Assembly (NCBI GenBank): GCA_945877575.1
Contig: CAMDUE010000013.1
Coordinates: forward strand, 1 to 64,000
Reading direction: 5' to 3'
DNA: 64,000 nucleotides
Origin: Chitinophaga pinensis
GTDB taxonomy: Bacteria > Bacteroidota > Bacteroidia > NS11-12g > UBA955
How positions within the stretch are numbered: position 1 is the first letter of the stretch; each line of letters opens with the position of its first letter. Below, in pieces: positions 52,954 to 60,450 of the stretch. The notes under the pieces are model-generated. The model was not told where the DNA came from and did not search any database. It saw only the letters and a program-made list of their open reading frames with translations. The position numbers were made by a program, and so were the translations under genes.

Positions 52954-53418
52954 ATGAGAACCTCCTATAAAGTCATCCTCGCCGGCTTGGGCGTATTTGG
53001 ACTGATTCAATTCATTCCCAGAAACCACAACAACGATCCCGAACTCGAAAAACACCCCTTGTTTACCGATTATCCCACCTCCCATACCGTTGAGAACATT
53101 ATCCGGTTTGCCTGCGCCGATTGCCATTCAAACCATACCGAGTACCCTTGGTACGCAAAGATTCAACCCGTTTCTATGTGGATAGATCACCATGTTGACG
53201 AAGGCAAAGAGCACTTCAACATTGACGCGTGGAACACCTATTCTCGAAAACAGCAAAAGCATAAAATTGAAGAGTGCATTGAAGTCATCGAAGAAGACGA
53301 AATGCCCATGAAAGGATACGTAAAAATGCACGAACGCGCCAACTTAACGGCCCTTCAAAAAAAGGAGATCACGCTTTGGGCCAAAGGGCTCATTGACTCG
53401 ATGGGGCGGAGGAATTAA
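52954..53418 (+). CDS. Heme-binding domain protein (cytochrome c-like CxxCH)
   Basis: 154 residues. An N-terminal membrane anchor or signal (about 5-21) is followed by CADCH (about 50-54), a c-type heme attachment motif, and the family pattern NHTEYPWYAKIQPVSMWIDHHVDEGK plus DEMPMKGYVKMH (Met as possible axial ligand). This is the Haem_bd family common in Bacteroidota, thought to carry one covalent heme in the periplasm. Partner proteins are not evident. Confidence 0.88.
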   Translation: MRTSYKVILAGLGVFGLIQFIPRNHNNDPELEKHPLFTDYPTSHTVENIIRFACADCHSNHTEYPWYAKIQPVSMWIDHHVDEGKEHFNIDAWNTYSRKQQKHKIEECIEVIEEDEMPMKGYVKMHERANLTALQKKEITLWAKGLIDSMGRRN

Positions 53419-53504
53419 TGATTTAAGGTCAACGAGATTTTTCCATTTAACCCTTCGTAAATAATTCTTAGGAGAGTATTTACACGCAAATCAGATGCAT
53501 TATT

Positions 53505-53573
53505 TTTAATTTTACGGGGATATTTGCATTTATCCCCGCATTTTTAAAGTCAAACTTTAATTTTACGGGGATA
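53505..53573. repeat. Paired 18-nt direct repeats with inverted core, upstream of purM
   Basis: TTTAATTTTACGGGGATA occurs at 53505-53522 and 53556-53573. The inverted core TATCCCCG lies between them at 53531-53538, so the first copy can form a hairpin. It is about 50 nt upstream of the purM -7 box. Confidence 0.75.
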
Positions 53574-53625
53574 ATTCCCTCCAGTCAATCAGAAAATATC
53601 CCTTCCAAACCCGTTTTCCTTGAAT

Positions 53626-53633
53626 TATATTTG
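53626..53633 (+). promoter_or_regulatory. -7 promoter box of purM
   Basis: TATATTTG, 4 nt before the ATG at 53638. It favours this ATG over one six codons upstream, which would precede the box. Confidence 0.55.
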
Positions 53634-53637
53634 TACC

Positions 53638-54804
53638 ATGTCAGATAAGTACGCACAACGCGGCGTTTCCTCCCAAAAAGAAGATGTTCATAATGCCATC
53701 AAAAACATTGATAAAGGCCTTTTCCCAAAAGCTTTCTGTAAGGTTATTCCCGATTATCTGACCAACAACCCCGACCTCTGCACCATCGTTCACGCTGACG
53801 GTGCCGGAACCAAATCCAGTTTGGCCTACGCCTATTGGAAAGAAACCGGCGACGTTTCCGTTTGGAAAGGCATTGCTCAAGACGCCATCGTCATGAACAC
53901 CGATGACCTCATCTGCGCCGGCGTGACCGGTCCCTTCCTGCTTTCCAGCACCATCGGAAGAAATAAAAGTTTGGTTCCAGGCGAAGTCATTTCGGCCATC
54001 ATTGAAGGCTCCGAAGAATTCTGTGCCAATATGAAAAATCACGGCATCGAAATTCATACCACCGGTGGCGAAACCGCCGATGTGGGCGACCTCGTTCGCA
54101 CCATCATTGTAGACTCCACCCTCGTGGCACAGTCCCCAAGAGCGCACATCATTGACAATGCAAATATTTCCGGCGGACAAGTTATCGTGGGGTTTGCATC
54201 CTACGGACAAGCTACCTACGAATCAGAATACAACGGCGGCATGGGCAGCAACGGACTTACCAGCGCCCGTCACGATGTGTTCCACGCTGATTATCGCCAG
54301 AAATATCCTGAAAGCTACGATCAAAACCTTCCTGAAAACGTGGTCTACTGCGGAAGCAAACACTTCACGGACCCCGTAGAAAATTCGCCCATCAATGCTG
54401 GCAAATTGGTGCTTTCCCCTACCAGAACCTACGCCCCTTTGGTCAAAGCTATTTTTGATTCCTTGGGACGTGAAGTCGTGAAAGGCATGATACATTGTTC
54501 TGGCGGCGGTCAAACCAAAGTGCTTCATTTCGCAGATTGTGTTCACATCATCAAAGACAATTTCCTCCCCATTCCTCCCTTGTTTCAATTGATCCAACAA
54601 GAGAGCAACACCGAATGGCGAGAGATGTTCCAAGTGTTCAACATGGGTCACCGCTTAGAAATTTACACCGACCAACTTTCGGCTGAAAAAATGATCACCC
54701 TTTCTAAATCCTTTGGTATAGATGCCCAAATCATAGGTCGCACCGAAAACTTCGACGGCAAAAAGCTCACCATTCAGGGCGAATGGGGAACTTTGGAATA
54801 CTAA
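53638..54804 (+). CDS. purM: Phosphoribosylformylglycinamidine cyclo-ligase
   Basis: 388 residues, the longer form usual in Bacteroidota. It closes the imidazole ring to give aminoimidazole ribonucleotide (AIR), the fifth step of purine synthesis. VHADGAGTKSSLAYAYW (ATP/Mg site), MNTDDLICAGVTGPFLLS, TTGGETADVGDLVRT and GMIHCSGGGQTKVLHF are family motifs in the expected order. It stands alone with respect to other pur genes. The gene ends 4 nt inside the convergent PIN toxin gene. The duplicated element upstream may control it. Confidence 0.95.
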   Translation: MSDKYAQRGVSSQKEDVHNAIKNIDKGLFPKAFCKVIPDYLTNNPDLCTIVHADGAGTKSSLAYAYWKETGDVSVWKGIAQDAIVMNTDDLICAGVTGPFLLSSTIGRNKSLVPGEVISAIIEGSEEFCANMKNHGIEIHTTGGETADVGDLVRTIIVDSTLVAQSPRAHIIDNANISGGQVIVGFASYGQATYESEYNGGMGSNGLTSARHDVFHADYRQKYPESYDQNLPENVVYCGSKHFTDPVENSPINAGKLVLSPTRTYAPLVKAIFDSLGREVVKGMIHCSGGGQTKVLHFADCVHIIKDNFLPIPPLFQLIQQESNTEWREMFQVFNMGHRLEIYTDQLSAEKMITLSKSFGIDAQIIGRTENFDGKKLTIQGEWGTLEY

Positions 54805-55226
54805 TTTTCGAGCCTTAGAAAGGCCAAATAATTCTCAGGCGTCATCACCGGCAAACTGCTCTGTTTATAGTCTTTGATGTTCCTTGTAACGATGGTCTGA
54901 ACATCTGGTTCATTTACGGCACAGTAATTTTGCAAGGCATCTTCAAAGTCTTTAAATTCAGATTCAATGGCTTGCTGAATAATCAATTTATTCAAATTTG
55001 CTATTTGCACAATTTTTAATAATTGTGTCAAAACCACCATCAATTTCTGATGAGATAGCTGTTTTCTCAGCACATAATACAAGTTAGATAAACTGATGGG
55101 TGATATATACGCGCAGATTTCTCCCAACTCACAAAGTTTTAGAATTTCAATGGAGTGATGCGAAAACGGATCCCTCGAAATCAAACAATCGATGATAACA
55201 TCGGTATCGAGCAGTACTTTTTTCAT
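54801..55226 (-). CDS. PIN-domain toxin (VapC-like ribonuclease)
   Basis: 141 residues. LLDTDVIIDCL at the N terminus holds the first acidic residues, a middle Glu lies in ISPISLSNLYYVL-type helix surroundings, and KDFEDALQNYCA and VTRNIKDYKQS carry the later acidic residues of the PIN fold. These toxins cut RNA with Mg or Mn. The start codon overlaps the antitoxin stop by 4 nt (ATGA), the classic toxin-antitoxin layout. Its stop overlaps purM by 4 nt. Confidence 0.9.
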   Translation of the reverse strand: MKKVLLDTDVIIDCLISRDPFSHHSIEILKLCELGEICAYISPISLSNLYYVLRKQLSHQKLMVVLTQLLKIVQIANLNKLIIQQAIESEFKDFEDALQNYCAVNEPDVQTIVTRNIKDYKQSSLPVMTPENYLAFLRLEN

Positions 55227-55492
55227 TTCAAATACTTCTTAGAAAGCTCCTCTGAAAGTTCCGTTTTATAATCAAAATCATCATCTACCTTGATCACACC
55301 AATCAAACTCTCTGTTATAGGCGTTTCCATTTTAGGGGATGTTTTTGAGTACAAAACTTCCGGCTCTGAAACCACCAAAACTTTCAAATAACTCTCAATG
55401 AGTTCCGATAAGCTCCGATTCTCCTTTGCCGCATAAAGCTTGGCTTTTTCAATCACCGCTTTATCAACCGAAAGTGTAAGTTTTGTATTCAT
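55223..55492 (-). CDS. Antitoxin of the PIN system (DUF6364-like, ribbon-helix-helix)
   Basis: 89 residues. KLTLSVDKAVIEKAKLYAAKENRSLSELIESYL is a ribbon-helix-helix-type DNA-binding start, and the acidic C-terminal half (VDDDFDYKTELSEELSKKYLK) would fold on the toxin. It should neutralise the PIN nuclease and repress the operon. Palindromic ACGTATACGT-type sequences lie just upstream and are candidate operators. Confidence 0.88.
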   Translation of the reverse strand: MNTKLTLSVDKAVIEKAKLYAAKENRSLSELIESYLKVLVVSEPEVLYSKTSPKMETPITESLIGVIKVDDDFDYKTELSEELSKKYLK

Positions 55493-55535
55493 AATCCTCC
55501 AAAAACAACAAACAAATATAAAGAATTTTAACGTA

Positions 55536-55570
55536 TACGTACATTTTTAAACGTTTATATACGTATAAGA
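55536..55570. promoter_or_regulatory. Candidate operator of the PIN toxin-antitoxin operon
   Basis: ACGTATACGT (perfect palindrome) followed after about 20 nt by TATACGTATA (perfect palindrome), both within 80 nt upstream of the antitoxin start. Binding by the antitoxin is inferred. Confidence 0.5.
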
Positions 55571-55615
55571 AAATAAAATAAATTTACCTTTTCAAGCGTT
55601 TGAGTATTAACCACC

Positions 55616-56758
55616 ATGAAATTCAAAAACCAAGTACTCATTCTCCTGCCATTATTGGCAACCATCAACCCATCTACAGCCCAAGTATCAGGAAACGCCA
55701 CTTGGAATGAAAACAACCGATTCAAAAACAATGCAACCTACAACGCACCCGTTGCGTCTGGCGCCTACGAAGATTACGATGGACGCGCCGATAAAGCAGC
55801 CGTGAGCATGCGCAAACAACGCACTACTCACATTGACGCAACGCAAAATTACCGACCCAATTCAGGCACCGAATACACCATGTCATATGTAAACCGCGAA
55901 CAAAACATCATCAGCGGAGGAAACGAAATGGTCATCAATATTTCTGTTTTAAATAATGCAACACCCACCAGCTATACGGCAATTTTCCATTTGAATCAAG
56001 CCGGTAAAAAAGTATCTGAGCTCGATAGTTTATTACAAATGAGGGTAAACAAATTCATCAAAATGGGTGCTAGCATGGGCATCAAAGAGAAAGATTTCTA
56101 TCTCGACATGATTGCCTTGGTTCCGATCTTCCAAAGAGAAAAAAAGCTCTTTTCAAATACATACAATGAAATTCCGAAGGGATTTGAAATGCAAAAAAAC
56201 CTGCACGTTAGATACAAAAACCCAGAGCAATTAGACAAACTCTTTACTATGGCTGCACAATGTGAAATCTACGATCTGATCAAAGTGGAATACCATTGCG
56301 ACACCATTCAGCAGGCCAACATCCGCATACGCCAAAAAGCAGAAGAAGTATTGAAAGCTAAAATTTCTCATCTTAAAAAAACCGGCATCAGTTTAGATAC
56401 GAACTTCCGCACGGTCAATGAGTTCCAAAAACAGTATTTCCCAGTTGATCAATATATTCCATACCAACCTTTGGCCATCAGCGCCATTGAAGATGATGCA
56501 CCCCAAGCTCCTAAAGAAGGTAATCTAACAACCAGACCCAACCGCACCACCTTGTTTCACAATGCCATTTCAACCAACGGCTTCGACGCCATATTAAATC
56601 CTTCCCCATTGCAACCATCCATTCAAATGGTATACAACATGGAAGTGCGTTATACTTTGGTACAACCGGTTAGAACGGTAACACAAACAACACAACAAAC
56701 CAAAGTCTTGATAATTACTCCACAGGGAACCATCAAGGAGGAATACATCACAAAATAA
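55616..56758 (+). CDS. Secreted protein, probably SIMPL (DUF541)-like
   Basis: 380 residues. Signal peptide 1-22 (STAQ). After a repeat-poor N-terminal region, about 95-240 resemble the SIMPL domain: strand-rich INISVLNNATPTSYTAIFHL, then the helix LDSLLQMRVNKFIKMGASMGIKEKDF, a second strand set (FEMQKNLHVRYKNPEQLDKLF) and the ANIRIRQKAEEVLKAKI helix. SIMPL proteins are periplasmic, some linked to stress, with no firm biochemical role. The rest is not recognised. A strong bidirectional terminator follows, and upstream lies the toxin-antitoxin promoter in the other direction. Confidence 0.6.
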   Translation: MKFKNQVLILLPLLATINPSTAQVSGNATWNENNRFKNNATYNAPVASGAYEDYDGRADKAAVSMRKQRTTHIDATQNYRPNSGTEYTMSYVNREQNIISGGNEMVINISVLNNATPTSYTAIFHLNQAGKKVSELDSLLQMRVNKFIKMGASMGIKEKDFYLDMIALVPIFQREKKLFSNTYNEIPKGFEMQKNLHVRYKNPEQLDKLFTMAAQCEIYDLIKVEYHCDTIQQANIRIRQKAEEVLKAKISHLKKTGISLDTNFRTVNEFQKQYFPVDQYIPYQPLAISAIEDDAPQAPKEGNLTTRPNRTTLFHNAISTNGFDAILNPSPLQPSIQMVYNMEVRYTLVQPVRTVTQTTQQTKVLIITPQGTIKEEYITK

Positions 56759-56776
56759 AACTCACTATATCTTTGA

Positions 56777-56807
56777 AAAGGCTGCCTATCAAAAGGCAGC
56801 CTTTTTT
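56777..56807. terminator. Bidirectional terminator between SIMPL-like and xth genes
   Basis: AAAGGCTGCCT / AGGCAGCCTTT stem with a T run; the complementary A run serves the minus strand. Confidence 0.88.
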
Positions 56808-57570
56808 ATTTCAATTCCACCCAAATCGGACAATGGTCTGAATGTTTAGCCTCTGCTTGAATTCCAGATGATTTCAACCTCTCCGACAAAATTCCAGAAA
56901 TGGAAATATAATCAATTCGCCAGCCCTTATTGTTTGCCCTCGCATTGGATCTAAAACTCCACCAACTGTATTGATGAGCCACTCCCTCATGCAAGGTTCG
57001 GAATGAGTCTACCATGCCAGAGGCGAACCATTTCGACATCCATTCACGTTCTTCAGGTAAGAATCCAGTGCTGTTCTTATTTCCTACGGGGTCATGAATG
57101 TCAATGGCTTGGTGACAAATATTGTAATCCCCGCAAACCACTAAATTGGGAAATGACTTTTTTAAATCTTCTATGTAATCAAAGAAATAATTCAGGAAAT
57201 CCATTTTCACATTTTGGCGTTCATCGCCGCTGGTTCCGCTAGGGAAATAAACAGAGAGTACACTTCCCCAGGAAAAATCCAAACGAATCACACGTCCTTC
57301 TGCATCGTATAATGCATGTCCGCAGCCGCGCTCCACAAGCAGTGGTTTCTCCTTACTAATAATTCCCACGCCACTGTAGCCTTTCTTCTGTGCTGAAAAC
57401 CAATGGCATTCATATCCCAAAGAAGTAAAATCACTTTCTTCAATCTGCTCAGGCAAGGCCTTAAGTTCTTGAAAACACACCACATCTGCATTTTCAGCTT
57501 TCAAATATTCAGCCAATCCTTTGCTGCTTGCCGAACGAATACCGTTTACGTTATAACTAATTATTTTCAT
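56806..57570 (-). CDS. xth: Exodeoxyribonuclease III
   Basis: 254 residues from the ATG at 57570. MKIISYNVNGIRSA (metal Asn), VVCFQELKA (Glu), VCGDYNICHQAIDIHDP (Asp and Asn), WRIDYI and the final SDHCPIWVEL with catalytic His make a complete ExoIII/APE1 active site. It cuts DNA at abasic sites and removes 3' blocking groups in base-excision repair. The ATG lies 13 nt inside the end of the thiamine pyrophosphokinase gene, so the two are coupled. Confidence 0.94.
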   Translation of the reverse strand: MKIISYNVNGIRSASSKGLAEYLKAENADVVCFQELKALPEQIEESDFTSLGYECHWFSAQKKGYSGVGIISKEKPLLVERGCGHALYDAEGRVIRLDFSWGSVLSVYFPSGTSGDERQNVKMDFLNYFFDYIEDLKKSFPNLVVCGDYNICHQAIDIHDPVGNKNSTGFLPEEREWMSKWFASGMVDSFRTLHEGVAHQYSWWSFRSNARANNKGWRIDYISISGILSERLKSSGIQAEAKHSDHCPIWVELK

Positions 57571-58234
57571 GATCAAAACATTCCATAATGAGCAAATGCC
57601 CCTTCTCAAAATTCACTTCTACCCAACCGTCTTGGTCAACTCTATTGGAACTGCTGGTATTGTAAGGGAGTTCCAATGTTGCACCTTTCATATTCCAAAC
57701 CAAATTCTCGGTAACTACACCTTCACATTTTCCGCAAGGAATCAATGAAATTGATGTTCCCGAAGGATACCACTTTTTAAATCCCGAGGGCGCTACAAAA
57801 ATGCGAGAGTGGCTATCTAAAACATTGATAACCATATTATTTGAATATCGCGCAAGAGTAAACACATTGTTCATAGCATGATCAAATCGTTTACCTGTTG
57901 CCCAAATGATATTCACCGCGGTAAACCCTCTCTGAATCAAAAATTCTATGCCTTTTTGTAGATCAGTTTTATCTTGATCATGGGTGTGAATTACTTCAAC
58001 GTGTGACAAATGAGGGTATTCTTCAAAATTCACCACGTTACCAGAATCAAAGTCCCCCAACCACACATCAAAGCGAATTTCCCGTTCTAAAACCCTTGTC
58101 AAGGCCCCATCCAACACCACTACAAAGGGGGTCCATTCCATCAATTCGCTCAATAACTCATAAGAACATGCCTCTCCATTGGCAATGATGAGGGCCGGTT
58201 CTTGATTGTCGCGAACAATATGATGGGAGCTCAT
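57557..58234 (-). CDS. Thiamine pyrophosphokinase family protein
   Basis: 225 residues. The nucleotide part (ALIIANGEAC, VVVLDGALTRVLE, VWLGDFDSG with the metal Asp pair, THDQDKTDLQKGIEFL, ATGKRFDHAMNNV) matches TPK, and the C-terminal strand domain (GTSISLIPCGKCEGVVTENLVWNMKG, LELPYNTSSSNRV) is the thiamine-binding half. It transfers pyrophosphate from ATP to thiamine. There is no visible TPP riboswitch. A perfect palindrome CTGCAAATTTGCAG (58236-58249) lies one base before the ATG. It is first of a pair with xth, divergent from porX. Confidence 0.9.
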   Translation of the reverse strand: MSSHHIVRDNQEPALIIANGEACSYELLSELMEWTPFVVVLDGALTRVLEREIRFDVWLGDFDSGNVVNFEEYPHLSHVEVIHTHDQDKTDLQKGIEFLIQRGFTAVNIIWATGKRFDHAMNNVFTLARYSNNMVINVLDSHSRIFVAPSGFKKWYPSGTSISLIPCGKCEGVVTENLVWNMKGATLELPYNTSSSNRVDQDGWVEVNFEKGHLLIMECFDHENN

Positions 58235-58235
58235 T

Positions 58236-58249
58236 CTGCAAATTTGCAG
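58236..58249. promoter_or_regulatory. Palindrome at the TPK start
   Basis: CTGCAAATTTGCAG, a perfect 14-nt palindrome containing a CAAATTTG near-match to the -7 box. Confidence 0.4.
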
Positions 58250-58331
58250 TTTTTTTAGGGGTCCTATCGAAAAATAAACAGAAACCTTTAAAATTGACCG
58301 AATTTTGTAAACATTTTTACGTTACTCTATC

Positions 58332-59879
58332 ATGTTAGCACGCTTACTCTGGGCCGATGATGAAATCGATTTGCTCAAACCCCATATTCTATTTCTCGAG
58401 GGAAAAGGATACGAAATCATCACCGTTAAAAGCGGCACCGAAGCCATAGACCGAATCAAAACCACTCAGTTTGATTTGGTTTTTTTGGACGAAAACATGC
58501 CCGGAATATCCGGACTAGACGCTCTAGCTTCCATCAAACAACTTCAACCCAATTTGCCGGTCATCATGATCACAAAGAACGAAGAAGAGCACATCATGGA
58601 AGAAGCCATTGGCAATAAAATTGCCGACTATCTCATAAAACCTGTCAATCCAAATCAAATATTGCTCGCCGTTAAAAAGAACCTCGATGAAAAACGGTTG
58701 GTGAGTCAAAAAACCACTCAAGGTTACCAAAAAGAGTTCATGCAAATAGGCATGACCGTTTCTGATAAACTCAATCTGCAAGAATGGAAAGACGTTTATA
58801 AGAAGTTGGTCTATTGGGAAATGGAACTCGGCGAAACCAACGAAGGCGGAATGAAAGAAGTTCTTGACACCCAAAAAACCGATGCTAATCGCAACTTCTG
58901 CAAATTCATATCCCAGAATTACGATACCATGATCAATTCGGAAGATGAAGTTTTGTCTCACAGCTTATTCCGTAAGCGCGTGAATCCGTTATTAGACTCT
59001 GAAGAACCCGTCTACTTCATCCTACTTGATAACCTTCGTTTTGACCAATGGAGGGCCATCAGCGAGACTCTAAACGAACTTTATCACATCGATACCGAAG
59101 ATCTATATCTAGCCATTCTCCCTACAACCACCCAATATGCACGTAACGCCATTTTCAGCGGAATGCTTCCTCTAGAAATAGAAAAAACCTTCCCAGATAA
59201 ATGGTCAAACGACGAAGACGAAGGCGGTAAAAACCTCTTCGAAAAGGAATTCCTGGCCGAACAACTCAAGCGTTTGCGCCGAGACATCAAATTCAGTTAC
59301 ACCAAAGTTACTCAACTCAACCACGGAAAAGATTTGGTTGATCAAGTAGCCAATATGCGCCAAAACAAACTCAACGTGGTTGTGTACAATTTCGTAGATG
59401 CCTTTTCACACGCCCGCACCGATGTGAACATTGTACGCGAACTCGCCGATGACGAAACCGCTTACCGCAACGTCACAGCAACTTGGTTCAAGCACTCGCC
59501 CCTTTGGGAAGCCCTCCAAAAAATTGCCGAAAAACCCTGCAAAATTGTCATCACTACAGACCACGGCTCAGTACGTGTAAAAGATCCCATCAAGGTGATT
59601 GGCGACAAAAATGTGAACACCAACTTACGCTATAAACAAGGTAAAAACTTGACCTATAATCCCAAAGAAGTTTACGAAGTCAAGAAGCCACACAGCGCTC
59701 ACTTACCCTTGCTGCACTTGAGCAGTCTCTTCATTTTTGCCCGCGAAAACGACTTCTTCGCATACCCAAACAACTACAATTACTACGCGAATTACTATAA
59801 AAACACCTTCCAACACGGCGGCATTTCCCTCGAAGAAATGCTCTGCCCACTCATCACCCTTTCGCCCAAAAACAAATAA
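58332..59879 (+). CDS. porX: T9SS response regulator/phosphatase PorX
   Basis: 515 residues, the standard PorX length. The CheY-like receiver (about 3-120) has WADDEIDLLKPH at the start, phospho-acceptor in DLVFLDENMPG and Lys in YLIKPV. A helical middle joins to an alkaline-phosphatase-superfamily PglZ domain (about 200-500) with LLDNLRFDQW (metal Asp), the Thr nucleophile region LAILPTTTQYARNAIF, VYNFVDAFSHAR and ITTDHGSVRV. PorX regulates T9SS genes and function with the PorY kinase; the phosphatase domain acts on nucleotide second messengers in studied members. tsaE follows after 21 nt, the common Bacteroidota order. Confidence 0.95.
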   Translation: MLARLLWADDEIDLLKPHILFLEGKGYEIITVKSGTEAIDRIKTTQFDLVFLDENMPGISGLDALASIKQLQPNLPVIMITKNEEEHIMEEAIGNKIADYLIKPVNPNQILLAVKKNLDEKRLVSQKTTQGYQKEFMQIGMTVSDKLNLQEWKDVYKKLVYWEMELGETNEGGMKEVLDTQKTDANRNFCKFISQNYDTMINSEDEVLSHSLFRKRVNPLLDSEEPVYFILLDNLRFDQWRAISETLNELYHIDTEDLYLAILPTTTQYARNAIFSGMLPLEIEKTFPDKWSNDEDEGGKNLFEKEFLAEQLKRLRRDIKFSYTKVTQLNHGKDLVDQVANMRQNKLNVVVYNFVDAFSHARTDVNIVRELADDETAYRNVTATWFKHSPLWEALQKIAEKPCKIVITTDHGSVRVKDPIKVIGDKNVNTNLRYKQGKNLTYNPKEVYEVKKPHSAHLPLLHLSSLFIFARENDFFAYPNNYNYYANYYKNTFQHGGISLEEMLCPLITLSPKNK

Positions 59880-59900
59880 TTCACGCGCCGCACATTCAAC

Positions 59901-60347
59901 ATGATCATCACCGCTCCCCTCGAAGACCTCAGCCCCGTCATTGCCCACATTGACACGCTCATCTCACAGGGGAGCCGTATTTTTTGGTTTTCTGGGGACG
60001 TTGGATCGGGTAAAACCACTCTCATTTCAGCTTTAACGAAGCACTTAGGGTACACACACGCCATTGGCAGTCCCACCTACGGACTGGTTCACACCTACGA
60101 AGCTCCCACTTGCCACATCTACCACTCCGACTGGTACCGCATCAAATCTCCCGCCGAAATCTACGATTCAGGCATCGAGGAAGACCTCTACCTCACCACT
60201 CAGCCACACCATTACCCCACCACCTTTTGGTTCATCGAATGGGCCGAAATGGCCCCAATCATCATGGCTGAATACCCATATATAAAGATTACAATCACAC
60301 CGTGTCCCAACCACCCTAATTACCGTAATTACGAGGTTGGTACCTAG
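59901..60347 (+). CDS. tsaE: tRNA threonylcarbamoyladenosine biosynthesis ATPase TsaE
   Basis: 148 residues. Walker A GDVGSGKTT near 34, SPTYGLVHTY (about 56), IYHSDWYRIKSPAEIYDSGIEEDL and FIEWAEM (Walker B-like) are the TsaE order. It supports the TsaBD complex making t6A in tRNAs. It is downstream of porX in a conserved pairing. The last codons and the TAG stop (60345-60347) are part of heptad array R8, so the C-terminal few residues (EVGT) derive from repeat DNA. Confidence 0.94.
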   Translation: MIITAPLEDLSPVIAHIDTLISQGSRIFWFSGDVGSGKTTLISALTKHLGYTHAIGSPTYGLVHTYEAPTCHIYHSDWYRIKSPAEIYDSGIEEDLYLTTQPHHYPTTFWFIEWAEMAPIIMAEYPYIKITITPCPNHPNYRNYEVGT

Positions 60348-60450
60348 TACCTAGTACCTAGTACTTGGTAGTTGGTAGCTAGTCTCTACTCTCTAGTCCC
60401 TGTCTCCGGACCATGGACCATGGACCATCGACCATCGACCATCGACCACT
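60335..60450. repeat. Heptanucleotide repeat array R8
   Basis: GGTACCTA/GTACCTA units, a short degenerate centre (GGTAGTT, CTCTAGT), then GGACCAT and CGACCAT units. It fills the gap between the convergent tsaE and gcvP stops and includes the tsaE stop. Confidence 0.95.

Noticed and set aside
58235-58330. TPP riboswitch before the thiamine pyrophosphokinase gene
   Set aside because: No CTGAGA-type conserved core and the start is immediately next to a palindrome; too little leader.
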